Source: Mantamonas sphyraenae (lineage: Eukaryota; CRuMs; Mantamonadidae). From it: a stretch of DNA of 64,000 bases. Positions 57,428 through 64,000 of the stretch are shown piece after piece. A program made the translations under genes and the position numbers. Location: the NCBI GenBank assembly GCA_026936335.1, contig JAPMXV010000001.1:124001-188000 (forward strand). The letters run 5' to 3'. The notes below the pieces were generated by a model. That model was given only the letters and a program-made list of their open reading frames with translations. It was not told where the DNA came from and did no database searches. The stretch's first letter is position 1. Each line of letters opens with the position of its first letter.

Positions 57428-57510
57428 TGGTAGGTCGGGTGTGGGGATGTTGGGTTGGGGAAGGAAGGGGGCGGGCCAAGGAAACTCTCTTTCAAGACGT
57501 TAGCACACAC
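57428..57510. promoter_or_regulatory. 83-bp gap between divergent TBC GAP and CFAP52 genes
   Basis: Starts at 57427 (minus) and 57511 (plus). The TTCAAGACG region lies just before the CFAP52 start. No recognised promoter element. Confidence 0.4.
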
Positions 57511-59620
57511 ATGCAGGAGGAACACGTGTTGGGCTTTACGGGACAGCACCAGTCATCGCTGCTGGTGCATCCAGACAATGCCAGGGCCGGGGTGTACTCC
57601 GTTGGGTCTGTGTTGGTGTTGTGCGAGACACCGGCGCAGGCGGGCGGGTCGTCGTCGTCGTCGTCGTCGTCGTCTTCTTCATGGACGAGTGGTGGAGGCG
57701 GTGGAGGCGGTGGACGGGCTGGGGGAAAGGGAGCTGGAGTGACCATTTTGCGCGGCCACACGCGTCCCATCACCGCCTTGACGGTGTCGTCGTCGTACAT
57801 TGCCAGCGGGCAAACGGTCGAAAGGACCATCAACGGCTTTTTCGCAGACGTGCGTGTGTGGGACCACGATGGGAACCAGCTGATGGTGTTGGATGGTACG
57901 TTTTGAGGAGGAAGATGGGGTTCAAGGGGGTGGTGGTGGTGGTGGTGGGGAAAAGGGGGCGGAAAGGGGTGAAGCCAGTGACGGGAGGTGGGCTCGCGGG
58001 AGACTCACACCCGACACACACACAGCGCACCAGGACACGATCCTGTCGTTGGAGTTTTCACAGGACGAAAAGTTGCTGTTGACGCGGGATGCGTCGCATG
58101 TGATGCACGTGTGGGAGGCGGCAACGGGGGAGTTGCTGTGCACGATTTCGCAGCGGCTGCCGGTGATGTTTGCGTGCTGGGCACAGAGGACGGTGGCAAA
58201 GGAAAAGTACCGTTCGTGGACTCATACGTACACACTGTACGTGGGTCAGCACGCGGAAATCCTTGCGTTTACGCTTGCGTACGACGCACAGAAGCAGACG
58301 CTGGTGTACGGGAGCAGCCCGGTGAAGCTTCCATCGTATGGACTGAAACGCACGTGGTTGTGCGCAGTGTACGACGCCGAGGACAGTCTGTTGCTGGCAG
58401 GGACGTCGTCCGGGGATGTGTGTATGTTCAATGTGGACACAAACGTGTACAAGGGCACGATGCCCGTGGATGCGTTTAACCAAGTGCAGGCGCTGGCGTA
58501 TGCGGTACCCGGACGTGTGCTGGTGGGCACGGGGGACGGAAAGTGTGTGTTGCTGACGGGAAGTGGGCTGGAATGGTCGGTGGCAGCTCAGATGGGTGCA
58601 GAGGCCGGGAGTGTGAACAGTGTGAGTGTGGCAAAGGATGGCAGCTTTGTGTATGGTAGCACGGCAGGGCTGATGTATGCGGGGGTGTTGGACTCGTCGT
58701 CGCTGGCAGTGGAGCCGCGGATGTTTGCGCAGCACCCGAGTGGGGTGGTGCGTGACGTGGCGTTCCATCCGGACAAGAGGGACGTGTGTGCAACGGTGGA
58801 CGAGCAGGGACGGCTGCAGGTGTGGCGATTGGACAAAATGACGTGCAGCATGGAGTTGGAACGATCGTGTGCGGCGCTGGTGGTGGAGTTTACGGAGCAA
58901 GGGGATGTGGTGAGCGGGTGGGCGGACGGGACGTTGCAGTGCAACGCGTTGGGAGGGTACGAACAGTGGCGCATGGACCATGCGCACCGGGGTGGAATCA
59001 CAGCTCTGGCAATTAGCCCTTACTTCTTGGCGAGTGGCGATGAGTACGGCGGGGTGAATGTGTGGACGGCCAAGTCGCACCAGCTGGTGGCCCCGTTCAA
59101 GAGCCACAAACGAGCCGTGGTGGCAATCTGTGCGGATCCAAACACACCGCACGTGTTGCATTCGTGTTCGTCGGACGGCACAGTGGCCACAGTGTGTCTG
59201 CAAACGGAAAAGGTGTTGGGTACGCGGCTGGTGGATGAGGGCTCGTTCACAGACATGGCGACGACGTTGACGATCGACACACAGGTGGTGATGTATGTGA
59301 CATCCACCCTGGGCCAGCTGCTGGTGTATGCGGGCGGAGACAAGGGCCAGGTGGGGGATGCCATGCCACTGGATGTGTTGCAGTCGGGCGGCGATGGGTC
59401 GCGTCTGAATGCGGTGGAAGTGAGTGCATCGGGACGGTATGTGGTGACAGGAAGCGAAGCAGGCGTGTTGACGCTGTGGGACAGGGTGCACAACGAGGTG
59501 ATTGACGAACGACGGGTGCACGACGGTCCCATTCAGCGGCTGTGTTTCAGCGGCGACGAAACACGGGTGTTGTCGTGTGGGGAGGATTCGGTGGTGGTGG
59601 TGTGTGATGTGGCCGTGTGA
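57511..59620 (+). CDS. CFAP52/WDR16-like axonemal WD40 protein
   Basis: Exons 57511-57895 and 58026-59620; phases agree, 659 residues (human CFAP52 is 620). The N terminus follows the family: LGFTGQHQSSLLVHPDN, then GHTRPITALTVSSSYIASGQT and FFADVRVWDHDG, matching CFAP52's GHT..V..VAVS...IASGQ and F.ADI..WD. WD repeats continue throughout (AHQDTILSLEFSQDEKLLLT, AGTSSGDVCMFN, HPSGVVRDVAFHPDKRDVCATVDEQGRLQVWRL, GGITALAISPYFLASGDEYGGVNVW, VHDGPIQRLCFSGDETRVLSCGEDS). A Ser/Gly low-complexity insert lies at about residues 46-70. CFAP52 is a microtubule inner/associated protein of ciliary doublets. With CFAP206 nearby it shows the organism builds a motile flagellum. EML-type WD proteins are the main alternative. 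Confidence 0.8.
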
Positions 59621-59684
59621 GTGTGAGTGTGAGTGTGATTGGAGGCGGAGGCGGGTGCCAAGAGAGCGAGGAATGATGCTTTGT

Positions 59685-60863
59685 TCAAAGTTTGGATTCG
59701 TCCAGTTCCAGGGCGACGACTTCGGTCATGGTGCGCTCGAGTTGGGGCCGGGAACGCTTGGAAACGAGGGGATACAAGCTGGCAATGTGCTGCTTGTACC
59801 AGGAGGACCCATCGCACTCGAGGCCCATGACGTCGTCGATGCAGGCGACCAGGTTGCGTCGGAAGGCCTTTTCCTTGGCGAGGGACTTGTCGACAGAGTG
59901 GCGAAAGACCTTGCGACGCAGAAAGACACGCATGGTGGCAGCAATGAGCTCGTCACGTTGGCTGGAGGAGGTCTCGTCGTCCAGGATGAAGTTGTCGAGG
60001 TGGTCCTCGCTCTCGTTGTCAAGATGGGAGTGGCCGTCAAAGGCACGCAGGAGGAAGTTGACCATCCACTCGAGGGTCTCTGGACGGTCTTCGCGGAAGC
60101 CACGTGCGCGAAAGTTGAAGAAGCGGACGACGCGCATGCCAAACAGGCGATCGGCCTCGACCCAGTCGACAAGGCGGTCCATGGGCAGGGGCACACGAAG
60201 GATGGCCAGGCTGGCATCGCCGACGCCGTAGCTGCTGGGGTCCACCAGCGTGTCTGTGTTGACGTCGTACACCATCATGTTGCAAGCAAACTCACCCTGG
60301 CATCCAGAGCCCAGGGTGTGTCCACTGAACTTCTGCTTGGCCTCCTTGTCCCCAATGGCAATAAAGTCGTCGCGGACGTCGCCTGTCTTTTCACTGGTCT
60401 TAAGGTGGTAGGCCCAGCCGTGGGCGTCACATTGCTCGGCCAACCAGGGCACGGGGCAAGTGAACAGCAGGTCGATGTCGTCGCCAATCACTCCGCGAAA
60501 CAGGTCGCGAAGGAAGCCGCCGTAAACGTAGACGTGGTAGCCGCCCTCTTTGATGGCGTCGCAGATGTCCTGAAAGAGGACCCCGTCGAGGCCGTCCACG
60601 GTGCGCTGCAGCGCCGTGCGGATCTCACGTCCGACAGCATCTGCGTTCCAGGTGAGGGCAGGTGGTGTGGCATAGCCCTGGACTGCGTCGTGGGCCATCA
60701 GATCGCTGTCTTCCAGGTCGTCGCTGCTGAGGTTTTCGTTGTCGGCCAGAATTTTGCGCACGTCTTCCCGGGTCAGGTACGGGTAGCCGTCTGCGTCCAG
60801 ATCCTGTTCCGGGTGGATGGAGGAGGTGGATTCGAGGGGCGACGCGTCGTCTGAAGAGGACAT
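59685..60863 (-). CDS. Class II nucleotidyltransferase (poly(A) polymerase / CCA-transferase-like)
   Basis: 392 residues, single exon, start MSSSDDASPLES; the frame is open further up but that part is Pro/Arg-rich and non-conserved. The catalytic core reads VYVYGGFLRDLFRGVIGDDIDLLF, equal to the family motif GG.(V/L)RD.L.G....D(I/L)D(L/V). GDASLAILRVPLP...VEADRLFGMRVVRFFNFR parallels the second conserved block (D...RR...F.A....RAL/RF). Such enzymes add CCA to tRNA or A-tails to RNA. The acidic N terminus (YLTREDVRKILADNENLSSDDLEDSDL) is unusual, and the C-terminal half is diverged, so substrate is not predicted. Head to head with CFAP206. Confidence 0.7.
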   Translation of the reverse strand: MSSSDDASPLESTSSIHPEQDLDADGYPYLTREDVRKILADNENLSSDDLEDSDLMAHDAVQGYATPPALTWNADAVGREIRTALQRTVDGLDGVLFQDICDAIKEGGYHVYVYGGFLRDLFRGVIGDDIDLLFTCPVPWLAEQCDAHGWAYHLKTSEKTGDVRDDFIAIGDKEAKQKFSGHTLGSGCQGEFACNMMVYDVNTDTLVDPSSYGVGDASLAILRVPLPMDRLVDWVEADRLFGMRVVRFFNFRARGFREDRPETLEWMVNFLLRAFDGHSHLDNESEDHLDNFILDDETSSSQRDELIAATMRVFLRRKVFRHSVDKSLAKEKAFRRNLVACIDDVMGLECDGSSWYKQHIASLYPLVSKRSRPQLERTMTEVVALELDESKL

Positions 60864-60922
60864 GTGGGAGGGGGTGGGAAATGGGATGGGGCAGCGAGGG
60901 CCGGGGCAAGTGAAGCGAGAAG
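60864..60922. promoter_or_regulatory. 59-bp gap between divergent nucleotidyltransferase and CFAP206 genes
   Basis: Start codons at 60863 (minus) and 60923 (plus) are head to head. No motif recognised beyond a G-rich run. Confidence 0.4.
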
Positions 60923-63174
60923 ATGGACGACACAACGGCGATCGATCAAACGATCAAGGCGATCATCTTTGACATCAAAGCACAGTGCTTCCACGATGGG
61001 CATTTGATCTCAGACGCACTGGCGGTGATGGTGATGAAGGCAGTGGTGCTGGAGAACCAGGAGGAGTATGATCTGGATGGGGAGATGAGCGCGGAGCAGG
61101 TGGAGGCGTTTACAAGCGTACGTGTGGAGCGTGTGAAGGGTTGTGGAGGGACAAGGGGAGCACAGGAGCATTCGCGTGGTTGCAGAGGGGAATGGAGGAC
61201 ACGTGCTGACGCGTTTGTGTGTGATTGCAGCTGTGTGTGGACAGGATCACGGAAAAGAACAGCCCGTCGCTGGCAACGATGCAGATGCAGGTGGCGTTTG
61301 AGAGCGCATCGCAAGAGCAGGAGGAAAAGCGGGACCAGAGGAAGCGGGCATTTGTGGACAAGTGCAACAAGATGCTGCATGAGATTGCAGAGAGCAAGGC
61401 AAAGAGCGTGGGCGGACTGGAAGGTAAGCGGTAGCCGTTGCGGGTCCGAGTCTTGGCGAGTTTTTGCGAAGGAAAAGGGGGGTGGAGAAGGAAGAGAAGG
61501 TGCAGAGGGGAAGGAGAGGAGGGGGCAGGGAGATAAGGGGGGGTGGTGGGTGGGTGAAAGGGGGGGGCACGGATTGTGGAGGCACATGGTGTGGGAGAAA
61601 CGGGGGTGGGGGATGACGTGTGGACGTGTGGCGGCTGACACACACGCGCACACTCACTTGGCTTGGTGGAACGACAGCGTTGTACCGGAAAGATTGTGTC
61701 GTATGTGATCACACAGAGTGCGCTGGGGGCGCCGACAGACACGGGCACGGTGCGAGAGACGACGGCTGCGCTGGAGTCGATTTTCCCGCAGAGCGAACTG
61801 GTGGGGTTTGTGCAGCTGCCGCGAGGAGAGAAGGAGGAACATTTGAAGCAGTTTGCGGCACTGGTGACGGGCATTCGTCTGTTCAACATGGAGATTGGGC
61901 AGGGAGGGAGCGGGGTGCGTGAACTGCCAAAGATGTGCAACGACCTGGGCAAGTCGCTGAGCTACGACCTGTACCAAAAGATGGAGGGTCTGCAGGACCT
62001 GGTGGCACAGTACAGCGTGGTGATCAACGCGGCGGAAAAGAGTGTGCAGGCGGAGCTGGAGGAGGTGGACGTGGTGCGACACAAGGAGGAGCTGGTGAAC
62101 GCACGGCAGTACCAATTCTACTGCCAGCTGCTGCAGACGAATGTGGAGGCGTCGCGGGAACAGATTGGGATCTATGTGGAGAACTACGAGGCCAAGTTGG
62201 TGGAGCTGCAGACGATTGTCAAGTCGCAGACGGCGGTGGCGACGGAGGCGGTGTTTCCACGATTCCTGTTTCTGGCACACATGTGGGAGGGGCTGCAGGA
62301 GGAGGAGGAGATCCTGCAGGCGATTGGGGCCATCAGTGACGCGGTGCATCCGTTTTCGACGTCGTTTGAAAGTGCACTGCGGGACGAGGATGTGGAGACG
62401 TCGTTTGCTCTCAAGGCAGAGACGGACGCACGGACGGCTGCTGAGGAGGCGGCGGCAGAGGCAGAGGTGGCGGAACGCGGTGGGGCGCCTGCAGACGGGG
62501 CTGTGGTGGTGAGTGCCGAGGAGGTGGAGGCAGCAGAGGTGGTGACGGAGTACAAGGGCTTCTGCCCGTGGACTTTGGTGGCACGCGATGGCCTGCTGCT
62601 GCAAGGAGACGTGTCGTTGGGTCTGGTGGTCTACAACGAGCGGTACTATGCGTTGGCGTCGTCGCGCGCACTGGCAGAGTTTCTGGAGCATCCAGAGGCG
62701 TACGTGGCCGGAGTGGCGGAGGCGGCGCGGAGGTCGCCAGAGTTGATTGCGTTGTTGGGCATCGAGGAGGCGTGGAGTGGAGTGGGGCGACTGGAGGAAA
62801 TCCGTGTGCAGATGGGAGCGTGGGGAAGGGACGGGTCGAGCGCAGGCAAGTCGTTCTCGGATGCACAGTGTGGGACGGACGACTATGAGCTGCCGTCGGG
62901 TCACGACGAAGGGTACGAGTGGAACGAGTGGGCGATGCGACGCAAGGCGCTGTTGCTTGTGAATCTGCGCAACAAGAGGACGCACTCGACACAAACACAC
63001 AAGAGTCAGTTCCGCAGGGAGGCGGAGACGCAGGTGTATGTGAACAAGGAGAACGGGACGCAGACTGGCATTGACAAGGGGGTCAACCACGCCAAGCGGG
63101 TGCAAAAGGTGATGGGGTTGCGCGGCGGGCGGCAGGAGAAGGTGCACGTTGTGAGTGTGGAGTTGGAGCTGTGA
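60923..63174 (+). CDS. CFAP206: CFAP206 (radial spoke / ciliary motility protein)
   Basis: Exons 60923-61117, 61231-61423 and 61678-63174, about 627 residues (human 622). The match to CFAP206 is continuous: IKAIIFDIKAQCFHDGHLIS, KAVVLENQEEYDLDGEMS, LCVDRITEKNSPSLATMQMQV, LYRK then KIVSYVITQSALGAPTD, VRETTAALESIFPQSEL, ALVTGIRLFNMEIGQGG, NARQYQFYCQLLQTNV, and YKGFCPWTLVARDGLLLQG. CFAP206 helps anchor radial spoke 2 / dynein c in motile cilia. Just inside exon 3 (CGGAAAGATT, 61686-61695) there is one extra base: LYRK reads in one frame and KIVSYV in the next. Removing one base makes the CDS divisible by three. The C-terminal tail is basic (HTQ-rich, then VNHAKRVQKV). Confidence 0.92.
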
Positions 63175-63260
63175 GGAATGAATGGGCGATGAATGTGGGA
63201 GCAGTGGATGGGATGGCACATGCACTGCAATTGCGAGAAGGGCGAAAAAAAGAAAATGGT

Positions 63261-63344
63261 CACCCCCGACGGGATTCGAACCCGCAACCTCCCAGTACCC
63301 GAAGGACGATAGAAGCCGGGTGCGCTATCCAATTTGGCGGGGAT
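63261..63344 (-). tRNA. tRNA-Arg (anticodon TCT) with a 13-nt intron; D-arm irregular
   Basis: Read on the minus strand: acceptor ATCCCCG pairs with CGGGGGT (one T-G wobble); anticodon stem CCCGG/CTGGG; loop CTTCTA-A with anticodon TCT at 63313-63311; a 13-nt intron (63309-63297) sits at the canonical 37/38 position; variable loop AGGTT; T-arm GCGGG-TTCGAAT-CCCGT. The D-arm region (CCAAATTGGATAGCGC) has the GG but is one or two bases short and pairs poorly unless it borrows from the acceptor. Either a small deletion or error, or a degenerate copy. The mature length would be 71 nt. Confidence 0.8.
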
Positions 63345-63645
63345 GATTGTGCTAAAATCCCATGCGCCACAGGGGTGGTTTGCGCCTAATGCGGCCGAAC
63401 AGGTAGATAATGGAGTTGGATTTGCATTAAGGAGAAACGGGGTTGCGACCAGGGTGTGAGGATATGGGAGAGATTGTTGTGGACTGGAGAGGGGGGAGAG
63501 GGGGTAGTGTGGGTAGTGGGGGAGAGGAATGGGGGAGTGGGGTGGAGGGATGGAGGCGTGGGGAGTGGGTTCGAGCGAGTAGCGGGAGCGGAGGCAGGAG
63601 AACAAGGAGGGGAACCGTGCCAATTCGACAGTCGGAACCGAGAGC
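63345..63645. other. Intergenic region before the DDX11-like helicase gene
   Basis: 301 bp upstream of the helicase start. It is G-rich on the + strand from about 63485. I see no gene or motif beyond the neighbouring tRNA; it should contain the helicase promoter. Confidence 0.5.
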
Positions 63646-64000
63646 ATGAGCGAGCGCTCGGAAGTGTTGCAAGCAGAGCTGCAGGCGATGGAGGACCTGA
63701 TTGGCCAGTTTGACGCGGATGACTTTGAGGACGAGGCGTTTGGGGTGGCAGAGAGTGGACAGGGAGTAGGCGTGGCGCAGGAGACGGATGTACAGGTAGC
63801 GAATGAGGCGAGGGTGGATGATGTGGATACACAGGTGGATGTAGAAGAGGGTAGGCTGCGGGAACCTGCGGATGCCAAGTTTCAATTTCCGTTTGATCCG
63901 TACGACATCCAGGTGGGGCTGATGAAGACGATCTTTGAGACGCTGGAGAAAGGGGGCGTGGCACTGCTGGAGTCGCCGACGGGCACGGGCAAGACGCTGT
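63646..64000 (+). CDS. DDX11/ChlR1-FANCJ-like iron-sulfur DNA helicase, N-terminal part (runs off right edge)
   Basis: 118 residues are visible from [18 protein letters not shown]. After an acidic leader comes [40 protein letters not shown]. The FPF.PYDIQ Q-motif plus ESPTGTGK Walker A is the hallmark of the XPD/FANCJ/RTEL1/DDX11 superfamily; the FPF.PY.IQ wording best fits DDX11/ChlR1, which works with cohesin. The iron-sulfur cysteines and later motifs lie beyond the window, so the exact member is not settled. Confidence 0.8.
   Translation, partial: MSERSEVLQAELQAMEDLIGQFDADDFEDEAFGVAESGQGVGVAQETDVQVANEARVDDVDTQVDVEEGRLREPADAKFQFPFDPYDIQVGLMKTIFETLEKGGVALLESPTGTGKTL

Noticed and set aside
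58058-59521. 487-codon minus-strand frame opposite CFAP52
   Set aside because: Shadow of WD40 coding sequence; no recognisable protein features.
63257-63259. Genome-encoded CCA end of the tRNA
   Set aside because: Read as part of an 8-bp acceptor it would be unusual for tRNA-Arg; the normal 7-bp acceptor with G discriminator is simpler, so ACCA is probably chance.

Overview
The window is nuclear DNA from a compact-genome, flagellated eukaryotic microbe. The evidence is GT-AG introns in most genes, eukaryote-only families (beta-tubulin, E2, SUMO-E1 UBA2, cullin, CHD remodeler, Nup133, TBC GAP, XRCC2) and two axonemal proteins (CFAP52 and CFAP206). I cannot name the lineage from sequence alone. 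Genes are packed with gaps of a few tens of bases and lie on both strands, often as head-to-head pairs sharing 40-100 bp. Introns are mostly 44-320 nt, commonly with CA/TG-rich 3' ends.

Layout. 1-9.2 kb, all minus strand: beta-tubulin first exon (edge), a divergent PARP-like protein, a SAC9-like phosphoinositide phosphatase, and a seven-exon E2 that is invisible as a single ORF. 9.2-27.1 kb: two giant surface proteins transcribed away from each other across a 97-bp gap. The minus-strand one is a ~3295-residue kelch / Cys-repeat / IPT / REJ-like protein with two GPS sites and five membrane helices (polycystin-1-like). The plus-strand one is a ~2246-residue secreted protein made of ~24 repeats of ~76 residues, ending in an S74 self-cleaving chaperone domain. 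27.2-39.6 kb: Nup133, a triple C2HC zinc-finger protein, a histidine phosphatase, a TFIIS-N protein, a ubiquitin-like protein, a CBS-pair protein, a small Cys-rich membrane protein, a helical protein of unknown function, and UBA2. 39.7-53.2 kb, minus strand: a cullin with an extra N-terminal zinc-binding region, an ankyrin-RGS-ankyrin protein, and a CHD remodeler carrying FYRN/FYRC at its C terminus. 53.3-64 kb: XRCC2-like RecA paralog, HTD2-like dehydratase, TBC GAP, CFAP52, a poly(A)-polymerase/CCA-transferase-like protein, CFAP206, an intron-bearing tRNA-Arg(TCT), and the start of a DDX11/ChlR1-like helicase.

The most interesting locus is the 9.2-27.1 kb pair. Both proteins are secreted or surface giants and each carries a predicted autoproteolytic module (two HLT GPS sites on one side, an S74 Ser-Lys dyad on the other). 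They look like a candidate matched receptor/adhesin system.

Caution: at least ten single-base frameshifts interrupt five otherwise well-conserved genes. Where I could assign all of them (four genes), the net correction restores a length divisible by three. This looks like residual sequencing indels rather than gene decay.
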